From positions 78,173-142,172 of the forward strand of contig NZ_NUQE01000005.1 of NCBI RefSeq assembly GCF_002582035.1: a stretch of DNA of 64,000 bases, in the 5' to 3' direction. Shown here one piece after another: positions 43,889-52,822 of the stretch. The position numbers were made by a program, and so were the translations under genes. The DNA comes from Bacillus pseudomycoides (GTDB lineage: Bacteria; Bacillota; Bacilli; Bacillales; Bacillaceae_G). The notes under the pieces are model-generated. The model had not been told where the DNA came from. It worked only from the letters and a program-made list of their open reading frames with translations, and made no database searches. Numbering within the stretch: position 1 is the first letter of the stretch; each line of letters begins with the position of its first letter.

Positions 43889-44182
43889 ATGATTAATGCT
43901 CAAAAGATTTCCTTAGAGTGCCAGGTTGTACAAAGTAAAGGAAACATCGTAAGTGATATGGATGGAGAAAAAGTAATGTTGAATGTTCAAAAAGGAAAGT
44001 ACTACAATTTAGGTGAAATGGGAGGAGAAATATGGGATCTTATTGAAGAGCCAATCACGGTTGCTCAGTTGGTTACTACGTTAATATCCAGTTATAATGT
44101 AGAACGAATAGAGTGTGAAGAACAAGTTCTTTCCTTTTTAGAACTTTTATTCAAAGAGAATTTAATTTATATTGAAGATTAG
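43889..44182 (+). CDS. Lasso B1 protein (PqqD-like RRE)
   Basis: The 97-aa protein has a PqqD/RRE fold with strands around VVQSKGNIVSDMDGEKVMLN and helices around GEIWDLIEEPITVAQLVTTL. It binds the leader WxxPxL motif and presents the precursor to B2 and C. It starts immediately after the kinase stop behind AAAGGAGGAATATAG. Standalone B1 and B2 proteins are typical of Firmicute lasso clusters. Confidence 0.9.
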   Translation: MINAQKISLECQVVQSKGNIVSDMDGEKVMLNVQKGKYYNLGEMGGEIWDLIEEPITVAQLVTTLISSYNVERIECEEQVLSFLELLFKENLIYIED

Positions 44183-44220
44183 TTTTATATCTTTTTACTA
44201 GATTTGTTAGGAAGGGATTC

Positions 44221-44703
44221 ATGAACATTGTGAAAAAGTTAAGAATATTTTTATCGTTGAATACGAAAACAAAGCTTTTATTTTTAGAGGCTTTTATTTT
44301 TTTAGGGTGGGCTCGTGTTCTTAAAAGTATACCATTTTCTAAAGTTGCACCTTCTTTAGGCGATCACATGAATGAAACACCTTTTACTCACATTCAGTTA
44401 CACAGAGAGGTATTAAAGAATGTGTCTCATGCCATACATATTATGAGCCGTTATACTTTTTGGGAAAGCCAATGCCTTGTTAAGGCTATAGCTGGGATGA
44501 AGATGCTCGAGAAACGTCAAATTGAAAGTACTCTTTATTTAGGAACTGCTAAAGATGATAATGGAAAATTGATTGCGCATGCCTGGTTACGTAGCGGTCC
44601 TTTTTATGTTACTGGATCGGAAGGAATGGAGAAATTTACTGTCGTTGGAAAATTTGCAAAGAGGATAAGCGAGGAAACTATTAAAGGAGAATACAATGAG
44701 TAA
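44221..44703 (+). CDS. Lasso B2 leader peptidase (transglutaminase-like)
   Basis: The 160-aa protein has the B2 signature: SQCLVKAIAGMKML with the catalytic cysteine near residue 85, then IAHAWLRSG with the histidine near 120. This Cys/His pair cuts the precursor after the Thr-Met of the leader so that the free Ala1 amine can attack the activated Asp9. It overlaps the nucleotidyltransferase gene by 8 nt. RiPP cluster 1 has no equivalent. Confidence 0.92.
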   Translation: MNIVKKLRIFLSLNTKTKLLFLEAFIFLGWARVLKSIPFSKVAPSLGDHMNETPFTHIQLHREVLKNVSHAIHIMSRYTFWESQCLVKAIAGMKMLEKRQIESTLYLGTAKDDNGKLIAHAWLRSGPFYVTGSEGMEKFTVVGKFAKRISEETIKGEYNE

Positions 44704-45883
44704 TGATTTTAGTCTCGATGTGGAATTTATGTCTAAGGAATTAAAATTCTTGCTTGAAGTTTTGAAATTGAAAGATGATGATGTCATGCCAGTGAACAGC
44801 AATAAATGGTTTATAGACATTGATTGGAATAAATTTCTTGAACTAGTAATGCATCATCGCATCTATTCATTGATTTATTCAAAGGTGAAAAAGATAGACG
44901 AAAAATTGATTCCTTCACATGTTGTTCAAACTCTGTATCGATTGTTTAAAGAAAATACGTTTCAAATGCTGCATTTAAGTGCTGAAATGGAACAAGTAAG
45001 TAAACTGTTTACCGAAAATGAGATTCGTACCCTTTTTTTAAAAGGACCAGTGCTTGCTTATGATCTTTATGGAGATATCTCTTTGCGGACATCCTGTGAT
45101 TTGGATATTCTGATTCCTATTCATAAGCTAGAAGAAGCAGAAAGCCTTCTTTTAGAGCAAGGTTACGTGAAAGATGAGTATATTCAAACGATATTAAATG
45201 ATTGGAAATGGAGACATCATCATATAACATTTTTCCATCCTCAAAAGCAAATTAAACTTGAAATTCATTGGAGGCTAAACCCTGGTCCTGGAAAGGAACC
45301 AAGTTTTGAGAAGTTGTGGGAACAAAGGCGAAAAAGCACACTTACGAGTTATCCTGTGTACTTATTAGGAAGTGAGGACTTGTTTCTATTTCTTGTCTCT
45401 CATGGTGCACGTCATGGATGGTCAAGACTTCGTTGGTTAGTAGATATAAACCAAATGGTGAAGCAAGAGATCAATTGGAGGAAAATTAACGGATTATTCA
45501 AAAATTATCAATGTGGGCATGTAGGAGGACAAGCACTAATTTTAGTTGCTGAGCTTTTAAATGCAACAATCCCTGAAGAAATGAAAGTGTTGACAGAACA
45601 GAGACGGTCCAGAAAATTGGCACAAGATGCATTATTCTATATTAGACAAATGATAAATCTACATACAGATCCTGTTCCAGATGAAGTAGCTGCGTATCAC
45701 AGTCGACATTTATTTTCATTAATGTCAAATCGACAAAAGTTTTTATTTATTATGAGTTATCTTTATCCTTATCCCATTGACGCTAAAACGTTACCACTAC
45801 CTAAACCCCTTCACTTTTTGTATTTTCCTTTACGTCCTTTTTTATGCTTCTGGAGGAAAACAAGGAAACAAGCTTTAACATAA
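44696..45883 (+). CDS. Lasso-modifying nucleotidyltransferase-family protein (N protein)
   Basis: The 395-aa protein carries FLKGPVLAYDLYGDISLRTS followed by CDLDILI near residue 110, the nucleotidyltransferase metal-binding core, and EIHWRLNPGPGK. The pseudomycoidin homologue was reported to glycosylate the phosphorylated C-terminal serine of the lasso peptide; the same is likely here. It overlaps B2 by 8 nt and precedes the exporter gene by 12 nt. The gene at 35009 is its paralogue in cluster 1. Confidence 0.87.
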   Translation: MSNDFSLDVEFMSKELKFLLEVLKLKDDDVMPVNSNKWFIDIDWNKFLELVMHHRIYSLIYSKVKKIDEKLIPSHVVQTLYRLFKENTFQMLHLSAEMEQVSKLFTENEIRTLFLKGPVLAYDLYGDISLRTSCDLDILIPIHKLEEAESLLLEQGYVKDEYIQTILNDWKWRHHHITFFHPQKQIKLEIHWRLNPGPGKEPSFEKLWEQRRKSTLTSYPVYLLGSEDLFLFLVSHGARHGWSRLRWLVDINQMVKQEINWRKINGLFKNYQCGHVGGQALILVAELLNATIPEEMKVLTEQRRSRKLAQDALFYIRQMINLHTDPVPDEVAAYHSRHLFSLMSNRQKFLFIMSYLYPYPIDAKTLPLPKPLHFLYFPLRPFLCFWRKTRKQALT

Positions 45884-45895
45884 GGGGGGATAAAA

Positions 45896-47698
45896 ATGAA
45901 ACATATTTTATATTTTATGAAGCAATTGCATTCTTTTTCGGGAAGAATTCTTTATGTAAATCTTTTTGGAATGGTTTTGATTAGTTTACTTGAAGGTATA
46001 GGTCTTCTTTTATTAGTTCCTATGATAAGTATGAGTGGAATTGTTAATATGGAGGGAGGCAATTCTCCTATTTCGTTTATTTTTAAATTTTTGCAGGAAG
46101 TTCCTAAAGCAACTAGTTTATCTTTTATTCTAGGTATATACATCTTAGTAGTCGTTAGTCAAAACCTTTTACAAAGAAATTTAACCATTCGAGATGTGAA
46201 AATTCAACAAGGCTTTACTCGGCAGTTAAGATTGGACATTTATAGTGCTATTTTACAGGTGAAGTGGAGTTTTTTTCTAGAAAAAAGGAAAACTGATCTT
46301 ATAAATGCATTAACTTCAGAATTAGCACGTGTTAGCTATGGGATTAATCTTGTTTTGCAGTTTTTAGCTTCTATCGTTTTTACCTTCATACAGATTTGCA
46401 TTGCTTTTTGGTTATCTATCCAAATAACTATATTTGTTTTATTTTGTGGTTTGTTCTTCTCAATCGTTTCTCGTATTTTCATTAAAAAATCCAGAATACT
46501 AGGTAGCAAAACATCTGAGTTAGCGAAAAGTTATCTTTCGGGTATAACAGACCATTTTAATGGGATTAAAGATATAAAAAGTAATACTTTAGAAGAGTCA
46601 CAGTTAATTTGGTTTCGCTCTTTAACGAGAAAACTGACTGACGAACAAATTGAATACATGGAAATAAGGTCAGCTTCTCAGCTTTTTTATAAAATTTCAT
46701 TGGCTGTTCTAATTGTAGTTTTTATTTTTTCATCTGTGACTTTGTTTCATGCCGAATCAGAGCAATTATTATTAATCATTCTTATTTTCTCTAGGCTATG
46801 GCCGCGATTTACAAGCATTCAATCCAACCTAGAACAACTTGCTGCAAGTATTCCCGCTTTTAAGTCTTTAATAGAATTGCAGGAGGAATGTAAGAAAGCA
46901 GAGGAATTGCAAGATATAGAACAACGCTATAAATATGTAAAACCAATGTCTATAGAAAAAGGGATTGAATGTCGGGATATTTATTTTCGTTACAATCAAA
47001 AAGAATCCTTATATGCTCTTCAAAATATTAATTTACAAATTCCGTCTAATTGTATGACAGCTATTGTCGGACGTTCAGGTGCTGGAAAAAGTACATTGAT
47101 TGATATTTTAATGGGACTCATGCAGCCGGAAAAGGGACAAGTATTAATAGATAGTACTCCTCTCACAAGTGATAATGTATTGTCATTAAGAAGGTCCATT
47201 AGTTATGTACCGCAGGATCCATTTTTATTTAATGCAAGTATAAGAGAAAATTTGCTAATGATTGAGCCGGACGCAAGCGAAGAACAACTCTGGGAGGCGC
47301 TGGAATTTTCAGCAGCAGCTGAATTCGTAAGGAGGCTTCCGAAAGGGCTTGATACATTCATTGGAGACCGCGGAGTTCGACTTTCTGGAGGGGAACGACA
47401 GCGACTCGTACTAGCTAGGGCTATTTTACGAAAACCTTCAATTCTCGTTTTGGATGAGGCAACAAGTGCGTTAGATACGGAAAATGAAGCGAAAATTCAA
47501 GCTGCATTAGAAAGGTTAAAGGGAACGATGACTATTATCGTTATTGCTCATCGGTTATCAACAATTCGTAATGCGGATCAGGTGATTGTATTAGACAAGG
47601 GAGAAATTGTTCAAAAGGGTGCCTTTTCTCAGTTGGCAAAAGAAAAAAGAGGTATGTTTAGTAAACTGTTAGGAACTCAGGTAGAAGTTAGTGTCTAA
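45896..47698 (+). CDS. Lasso peptide ABC exporter (D protein)
   Basis: The 600-aa half-transporter has about six membrane segments in residues 15-320, then Walker A GRSGAGKST, signature LSGGERQR, Walker B ILVLDEA and the H-loop IAHRLSTI. It exports the mature lasso peptide and usually gives immunity. It is the last gene of the operon, behind AAGGGGGGATAAAA. No separate terminator is seen before the decayed glnA fragment, whose own hairpin at 47885 may serve. Confidence 0.92.
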   Translation: MKHILYFMKQLHSFSGRILYVNLFGMVLISLLEGIGLLLLVPMISMSGIVNMEGGNSPISFIFKFLQEVPKATSLSFILGIYILVVVSQNLLQRNLTIRDVKIQQGFTRQLRLDIYSAILQVKWSFFLEKRKTDLINALTSELARVSYGINLVLQFLASIVFTFIQICIAFWLSIQITIFVLFCGLFFSIVSRIFIKKSRILGSKTSELAKSYLSGITDHFNGIKDIKSNTLEESQLIWFRSLTRKLTDEQIEYMEIRSASQLFYKISLAVLIVVFIFSSVTLFHAESEQLLLIILIFSRLWPRFTSIQSNLEQLAASIPAFKSLIELQEECKKAEELQDIEQRYKYVKPMSIEKGIECRDIYFRYNQKESLYALQNINLQIPSNCMTAIVGRSGAGKSTLIDILMGLMQPEKGQVLIDSTPLTSDNVLSLRRSISYVPQDPFLFNASIRENLLMIEPDASEEQLWEALEFSAAAEFVRRLPKGLDTFIGDRGVRLSGGERQRLVLARAILRKPSILVLDEATSALDTENEAKIQAALERLKGTMTIIVIAHRLSTIRNADQVIVLDKGEIVQKGAFSQLAKEKRGMFSKLLGTQVEVSV

Positions 47699-47721
47699 AG
47701 ATAGGAAAAAATAAAGGTGAT

Positions 47722-47877
47722 TATTAGCAGCAGGTCTTGACGGAATAAAAATAAACTCGCGGTGCGTTAGGTAAACATTTACTTGAGCATTTCAACGAAG
47801 CAAAAGAAATTGAGTGAGATATGTCCCGCACACAAGTTCATCAATGGGAACGAAATCAATATATGACTCTTTACTAA
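47722..47877 (+). pseudogene. Decayed duplicate of the glnA 3' end
   Basis: The stretch matches glnA from codon 352 onward (TTAGCAGCAGGTCTTGACGG versus TTAGCAGCAGGTCTTGATGG at 5024) and then, after a deletion of about 120 nt, its last 120 nt including TTACTTGAGCATTTCA and CAATATATGACTCTTTACTAA. An in-frame TGA (GAG TGA GAT where glnA has GAG TGG GAT) and other changes show decay. A partial copy of a chromosomal gene 42 kb away, beside an integrase remnant, is the mark of an old site-specific integration into the glnA 3' end. Confidence 0.92.
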
Positions 47878-47884
47878 TAGTGAG

Positions 47885-47920
47885 AAGCCTTGATAATACT
47901 GGTATCGGGGCTTTTTTCTT
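47885..47920 (+). terminator. Terminator behind the glnA fragment
   Basis: AAGCCTTGATA pairs with TATCGGGGCTT, followed by a run of T. It may now end the lasso operon transcript. Confidence 0.7.
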
Positions 47921-47997
47921 TTTGTGGGTAAAACATTTTTTAATGCGATAAACCTCATCTACCCACAATTCACCCACAAAAATAGCAATAATAAACA

Positions 47998-48149
47998 TCA
48001 CTCCAAAATGTCATTTATGTATGTTTTAAATTCAGCGATAAACCTTTTATCAATTTTATCGCTAATATGGGAATAGACATTTGATGTGATTTCAATACTT
48101 TTATGCGCCCTAATCGTTCTTGTATATATTTCATACTAGCTCCTAATTC
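47998..48149 (-). pseudogene. C-terminal remnant of a phage tyrosine integrase
   Basis: On the minus strand the translation reads ELGASMKYIQERLG and, after a one-base frame change near 48108, HKSIEITSNVYSHISDKID and a tail ending in a stop. LG(H)KSIxxTxxVYxH is the end of tyrosine recombinases, with the catalytic Tyr in VYSH. The rest of the gene is gone. It sits about 120 bp from the glnA fragment, as expected of int beside attR. Confidence 0.88.
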
Positions 48150-48152
48150 TAA

Positions 48153-48314
48153 TTTGAGTGGTATTTACAAGATATATTAACAGCAAAGCGCGCATGGTGC
48201 CAATATCGTGATTCAACAACAACAGTAGATCATTTACGTCGAGCATTCAGTGTTTTCTTCCGTTTATGTTACCTGTATGGGTACAAGTATGATGATATTG
48301 TGAGGTCTTATTAA
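48153..48314 (+). pseudogene. Phage-like C-terminal fragment
   Basis: An open 53-codon stretch without a start codon, containing LTAKRAWCQYRDSTTTVDHL and ending YKYDDIVRSY before a stop. Charged and aromatic composition is protein-like. The family is not recognised. It lies between the integrase remnant and small phage-type genes, so it is read as the end of a truncated prophage gene. Confidence 0.45.
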
Positions 48315-48410
48315 GAAAAGAACGCTGAGAACTTTGAAAGACAGGATAACGGATATTAATCAAATTTGAATTTTATAAAAAAGTATTATTGGATGGAAGA
48401 GTAATAAATC

Positions 48411-48581
48411 ATGAATATGAAAGATACAAAAACAATGAATTACCTTGAATTTATAGAGTGTGTCGCAAAAGTAAACCTCAAATATTTAGGGAAAGAAATA
48501 GGCGCCGAAGAGTCTATGAAAATCATTGGTGATTTACTCGTACAGATGAGTAGAAATTTGAAAAAAATTAATGGGAATTAA
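48411..48581 (+). CDS. Small hypothetical protein (56 aa), prophage remnant
   Basis: A 56-codon frame starts with an ATG at 48411 and reads MNMKDTKTMNYLEFIECVAK at its head and NLKKINGN at its end. It is predicted to be helical and soluble. A binding site (GGATGGAAGAG) is present about 15 nt upstream. The family is not recognised. A similar 3' neighbourhood (AATTAAACAAAA.CGCTAT) follows the gene at 48917, suggesting a duplicated module. Confidence 0.5.
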   Translation: MNMKDTKTMNYLEFIECVAKVNLKYLGKEIGAEESMKIIGDLLVQMSRNLKKINGN

Positions 48582-48651
48582 ACAAAAGCGTTATTTTAGT
48601 CAAAGGAGCAGATAGCGAAGGTTAACTGCTCTAGTACCTAAGTTATGTAGT

Positions 48652-48816
48652 TTAGAGCAAGATATCAGCTAGGCTAAATGTAGCTGATATTAAAATTAGA
48701 AATTCAAATAAAATTAAAGAATACTTTTTCTTTTCTTTTTTAAATTCCTTTATTAAACCGAATGCAGCACTTATCCCACAAACGATATATATACAAATTA
48801 CTATGGCTTCTGACAT
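48652..48816 (-). CDS. Small membrane protein (54 aa)
   Basis: The protein starts MSEAIVICIYIVCGISAAFG, then a basic loop (KEFKKEKKK), then a second hydrophobic segment to the end: a two-helix hairpin in the membrane. The ATG at 48816 follows AGAGGTG; an upstream extension to 48858 has no binding site. A degenerate second copy of the gene lies at 49389-49502 on the same strand. It resembles small phage or holin-like proteins in layout, but the function is unknown. Confidence 0.6.
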   Translation of the reverse strand: MSEAIVICIYIVCGISAAFGLIKEFKKEKKKYSLILFEFLILISATFSLADILL

Positions 48817-48916
48817 TTTTAACACCTCTAAAACATTAATATTTTTATTATATAACAAAATTTAAATATATGTAAGGTTCCAATAAAATCCTTATTTGAA
48901 AGAAAGAGAGATTAAA

Positions 48917-49093
48917 ATGAGTGGAATATTAGCGAAGTTTTCTTATAAGCAATTACACACAATGAAATATGCGGTATTGGAATACATGCAACGTGATGGC
49001 ATTACAGAAGATGATTCTAAAAATAAACAGGCGTTGTTATTTAAAATAAATTATCTAATTGAACAGATGAAAGTGCGTAACAATATCAATTAG
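48917..49093 (+). CDS. Small hypothetical protein (58 aa), prophage remnant
   Basis: The frame starts at the ATG at 48917 behind AAAGAGAG and reads MSGILAKFSYKQLHTMKYAV, ending in a polar helix. No membrane segment. Small proteins of this size and helical type are common in Bacillus prophage early regions. The family is not recognised. Confidence 0.5.
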   Translation: MSGILAKFSYKQLHTMKYAVLEYMQRDGITEDDSKNKQALLFKINYLIEQMKVRNNIN

Positions 49094-49388
49094 AAATTAA
49101 ACAAAAACGCTATGTTGTAGAAAATAATTAGGACCTGTAGCGCACCGCAGGTCCTAATAAAAAATATGTAAAACTTAGGGTTATCTTTATATTATCAAAA
49201 GTTGTAATTAAATTCAGTATACCGGATGGTGAGAAAAAAATTAGAAGGTATTAATAAATACTTCATTTACGGAAAAGGGAATGTATTTAGTGTTGATGGA
49301 ATATTGAAATTTATTTAGGGGAGTTCTTATTATGTAAGTTATATTAAGCTTTTGCTATTAACCATATAACTGCTATCAAAATAAAGGA

Positions 49389-49502
49389 TTAAAATAAAAT
49401 AAAAAACTCATTTTTCTGTAACTTTTTGAATTCCTTTGTCAAGTATAAGATTGCATTCATTCCAAAACAAATGTAGAGAAATATTCTTATTGTATCTGAC
49501 AT
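49389..49502 (-). pseudogene. Truncated duplicate of the small membrane protein at 48652
   Basis: Minus-strand translation from the ATG at 49502 gives MSDTIRIFLYICFGMNAILY and then LTKEFKKLQKN, parallel to MSEAIVICIYIVCGISAAFG and LIKEFKKEKKK of the intact copy, and stops after 37 residues where the other has a second membrane helix. It shows duplication followed by decay. Confidence 0.65.
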
Positions 49503-49644
49503 GTTCGATAATCCTAATATTTGGTTATTTTTATTGTGTAATGAAATTTAAATATAAATATAAATAAGATCTTTAATGATGGTTAAGTGAAATGGAAGTT
49601 AGATTTAAACAAAATAATCCTTTTGTAGAATGGAGAGTTAAAAA

Positions 49645-49870
49645 ATGGGGATAAGTTAACGAGATAAAGGAGCAAGACGTGAACGTGAATTTGCTAGTTT
49701 AATAGGAGGGACTCGTGTACCACTCTCTGGTGCGGTAGACGGATACTCTAATATTAGGTGTTAAATGGGAAATGAAGGCTAGGAAAGATGGATTCAAGAT
49801 CCTGTGTAATTGGTTGGAAGATGAACGGGAACAGCTTTTACTATCGATTCATGAAACTGTAAGAATATGA
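49645..49870 (+). pseudogene. Broken phage nuclease-like gene (PDDEXK type)
   Basis: After an ATG and an early stop, the frame reads DKGARREREFASLIGGTRVP and LSGAVDGYSN, then shifts frame to LGVKWEMKARKDGFKILCNW and LEDEREQ. The (R)RERE..G..RVPLSG...V.WE.KAR pattern is that of small phage Holliday-junction/PDDEXK nucleases. A premature stop and a frameshift show that it is dead. Confidence 0.7.
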
Positions 49871-50293
49871 AAAATGTTCATTATTGTTTATTTGTCAAAC
49901 GCCATTGAAATTTGAAGTTTTTGTACCTATATAACTTTCACCAATAAGGCATATAAAAGTTTTTCTCATACAAGAAGCACGGTGATTATTATAAGTTATA
50001 CATGTATATATAACATTGCGAGAAAAGTGGATGGTGAAAATACTATGCAAGTGGATGGTCCTTTTTTTAAAAATGTTCTTTATTATAGTAGAAGAAAAGA
50101 TAGTTTCATTTCTGTATATAGCAGAAGTTAGTATTGTAGTGTTAGTAAGTATGATAAGGGAACGAACTAGCAAATATTTTACGAGCTTGTTAGTTTTGTG
50201 AAAGTAAATAGAGTTCAAGTATTGAAATTTTACTTTCATCATTTACTTCAATATAATGACGGAAATACAGAAAATAGTAAGGATGAAATTAGA

Positions 50294-51724
50294 ATGGAAT
50301 GGAAACCGAATCGAGCTGATAAAAAGCCGATTTATAAACAGATTGCAGAGTATATTGAACAGGAGATTTCTTTGGGAACATTTCCTCCAGATAGTGTTCT
50401 ACCTTCGGAACGTGTTTTATCAAGAGAGTTACAAGTGAATCGCAGCACGGTGGTGGCAGCTTATGAGTTGTTGCAATCGTTTGGAATTGTAGAGAGAAAA
50501 AAAGGAAGCGGAACACGTGTGAGTAGGAGTATTTGGGGAATATCGCATAAACGTCTTTTGAATTGGGGGCGATATGTAGAGGATGGTTCTTTTCTACCAA
50601 ATTTGCCTTTGGTTCAGCAAATTCGAATGAAAACGCAAAAGAATAATCTAATTAATTTGGCTAGTGGAGAATTATCATCAGATTTGTTTCCACTAGAGCA
50701 ATTTCAAACGATGTTTTTAAAGCGGCCATTTATGGGACATCTAGGCTATGATCATCCGCAAGGAAATGAAATATTAAGGAAAACGATTGCCTTGCATGTG
50801 AAAGAATATAAGGATATAGATACGAACGCATCTTCTATTTTGATTACGTCTGGTGCACAGCAAGCACTCCATCTGATTGTGCAGTGTTTACTTAAGCCAG
50901 GAGATGCTGTTGCGATTGAGGATCCATCTTATTGCTTTTCTCTTCCGATATTCCAGTCTGCTGGGTTGAGAACTTTTCGGTTACCTGTAGATCAATATGG
51001 TATCAATCCGGATGACCTTGTAACTTTGCATAAAAAACACCGAATTCGGATGGTCTTTTTAAATCCAGATCATCAAAATCCTACGGGTACAATTTTGCAT
51101 GTAAAGCGACGTAAACAGATTATGGAATTTTCAACTGAATTTGGTGTTCCTATCATAGAAGATGATCCGTATAGCTTAACCTCTTTTAATGGAGAAGTCC
51201 AGCCAACATTGAAATCTATGGATTATAACGGAAATGTTCTATATATTAGTTCTTTATCGAAAATCGTAGCATCAGGATTAAGAATCGGATGGATTATTGG
51301 TCCTAATGCAGTGATTCATCGTCTAGCGGATGCGAAGCAACAAGTAGATTTTGGGCACAGTGTTTTTCCACAATGGATAGCAAATCAATTTTTAGGATCA
51401 AAGGATTTTAACACACATATTTGTATGCTTCGAGAACAATTGAAACAGAAACGGGATAAAATTGTCTCCAGTCTTAATGAATTATTAGGTGATCAAGTTG
51501 AATTTTTCATTCCGGAGGGTGGTATTCATCTATGGTGTAAGTTAAATGACTCTATTGATGAATATCGTTTACTTGAGGAGTGTATGAAAGAGGGAGTGGT
51601 GTTTGTTCCGGGAAGTATTTTAGGTTCAAAAAAGGGATATGTGCGCTTTACATTTGGTAGGGCTGAAACAAACGTCATTCAGGAAGGGATTGTAAGATTT
51701 AGAAACGCTTTAAAACGTATGTAA
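50294..51724 (+). CDS. MocR-type GntR regulator with aminotransferase domain
   Basis: The 476-aa protein has a GntR winged helix (residues about 8-78: PIYKQIAEYIEQEISLGTFP, LPSERVLSRELQVNRSTV) joined to a fold-type I aminotransferase domain with YDHPQGNEILR, FLNPDHQNPTGT and the PLP lysine in SSLSKIVASGLRIGW. MocR proteins sense PLP-linked metabolites and often control vitamin B6, GABA or amino-acid genes. The start at 50294 is chosen because the GntR fold begins there behind AAGGATG. No divergent target gene is adjacent, so its regulon is unclear. Confidence 0.85.
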   Translation: MEWKPNRADKKPIYKQIAEYIEQEISLGTFPPDSVLPSERVLSRELQVNRSTVVAAYELLQSFGIVERKKGSGTRVSRSIWGISHKRLLNWGRYVEDGSFLPNLPLVQQIRMKTQKNNLINLASGELSSDLFPLEQFQTMFLKRPFMGHLGYDHPQGNEILRKTIALHVKEYKDIDTNASSILITSGAQQALHLIVQCLLKPGDAVAIEDPSYCFSLPIFQSAGLRTFRLPVDQYGINPDDLVTLHKKHRIRMVFLNPDHQNPTGTILHVKRRKQIMEFSTEFGVPIIEDDPYSLTSFNGEVQPTLKSMDYNGNVLYISSLSKIVASGLRIGWIIGPNAVIHRLADAKQQVDFGHSVFPQWIANQFLGSKDFNTHICMLREQLKQKRDKIVSSLNELLGDQVEFFIPEGGIHLWCKLNDSIDEYRLLEECMKEGVVFVPGSILGSKKGYVRFTFGRAETNVIQEGIVRFRNALKRM

Positions 51725-52399
51725 TGGTTATGTTTAGGAAAGAAAGAGGTTATATATACACTTTTCATTTTTGCCTGAATTGTTACTTTGAGGTGTGTAG
51801 CATACCCATCAAGTTAAAAATGAGAAATACCCCAAAATAGAATTTTTGTACATTTTCAATCTAAAGATATCAATTTTCTTGTAATGGAGGTACCTGTTTT
51901 CACTAGGTTGATGAGCATGTGGCGGAACTTCTAAGAAGCGATTTGCGATAGTTTACGATAAATTATATTTTTTAGACACCTGAAATAGTGCTTTTCTACG
52001 TGAATTTATACTGCGTTATGAGAATAAAAAGATTTAGTTGGGATCCTGATTTGCCGCTGATACTTTTTCATAACTTTAACAAGTTTCACATAATGTACAC
52101 AAATTCACTATATGCACTATGATAATATAGGAATTGTAAGCAGTTGGTAAATAATGTGTTATTATGCCCTATTTTTATCCCGCATTAACGGGCAGTAAGC
52201 TCCCCACCTCTAGATTTAGAGAAAAACGAAGAAGATAGATGGGGGACAAATGTCCGTAAAGCCCGATGGGTTCAACTAATCATCAATGGTGGATGAATAA
52301 CCCCCACTGATGGAAGTTTCACTTTATATGTCTATCGGCTGGTCCCCGATATGAGTTATGTAATAATATTATTTTAGAATGTAACGGAGATGATGAGAT
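51725..52399. other. Intergenic stretch holding a bcr1 repeat
   Basis: No gene is supported. 51725-52173 is AT-rich with no clear signal; 52174-52327 is a bcr1 element; the last 20 nt carry the binding site of the next gene (ACGGAGATGATGAG). Confidence 0.6.
52174..52327 (+). repeat. bcr1 repeat element (best copy)
   Basis: About 154 bp runs from TTTATCCCGCATTAACGGGC to GGAAGTTTCACTTTAT. It has the 5' stem CCCGCATTAACGGG, CTCCCCACCTCTAGATTTAGAG, ATGGGGGACAAATGTCC and the CCCCCACTGATGGAAG 3' part expected of bcr1, a mobile-looking repeat found only in the B. cereus group. Three weaker copies occur in this window. It supports the assignment of the host. Confidence 0.82.
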
Positions 52400-52822
52400 A
52401 TGACGACCTGGTTTATAGTTTCATTGATTCTTGTGTTTGCAATTAAATTAATAGTGACGAGTCTTCCAACTTCTGTTGTGGAATCGTTTGTCAGTAAATT
52501 TGAATTGCATCCAAAACTTAATGAAGCTGCTGTCACCGTAACCATCGATGGAAAACGCTTAGAAGGTGAAGATAAAATTCAAGTTATTAATCATTTTAAC
52601 GAAGCGTTATTTTTGGAGAAACATTATTTTCCTCCACAGAGTAGCGGGACTCCATTAGTCATTGATACTAAGATGGGAAAAAAAGATGTTAGGTTTTCTG
52701 TATACAGTTACAACGATCATGTTGATGTGTTCAAACAGTACAAGAAGAAAGTAGTTGCGTATAGCCTGCGTTCGGATAGCCTTCAAAAAAGTCCTATGTT
52801 AGTAACGGGAGATGTAGTTTAA
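52400..52822 (+). CDS. YfmQ-family protein
   Basis: The 140-aa protein has one N-terminal membrane segment (WFIVSLILVFAIKLIVTSLP) followed by a soluble domain of about 110 residues with VTVTIDGKRLEGEDKIQVIN. The domain looks like YfmQ of Bacillus, whose function is unknown. The N-terminus acts as a membrane anchor with the domain probably outside. The ATG at 52400 follows GGAGATGATGAG. A terminator follows the stop. Confidence 0.65.
   Translation: MTTWFIVSLILVFAIKLIVTSLPTSVVESFVSKFELHPKLNEAAVTVTIDGKRLEGEDKIQVINHFNEALFLEKHYFPPQSSGTPLVIDTKMGKKDVRFSVYSYNDHVDVFKQYKKKVVAYSLRSDSLQKSPMLVTGDVV

Noticed and set aside
47722-47877. Second functional glutamine synthetase gene
   Set aside because: Only the 3' end is present, with an internal deletion and an in-frame stop.
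50065-50085. GTTCTTTATTATAGTAG as an eighth operator
   Set aside because: Only one arm matches; the GAAC arm is missing at the required spacing.
49895-50242. 115-aa minus-strand frame before the MocR gene
   Set aside because: Composition is that of translated AT-rich DNA, there is no binding site, and it overlaps the MocR leader region; no protein family is suggested.
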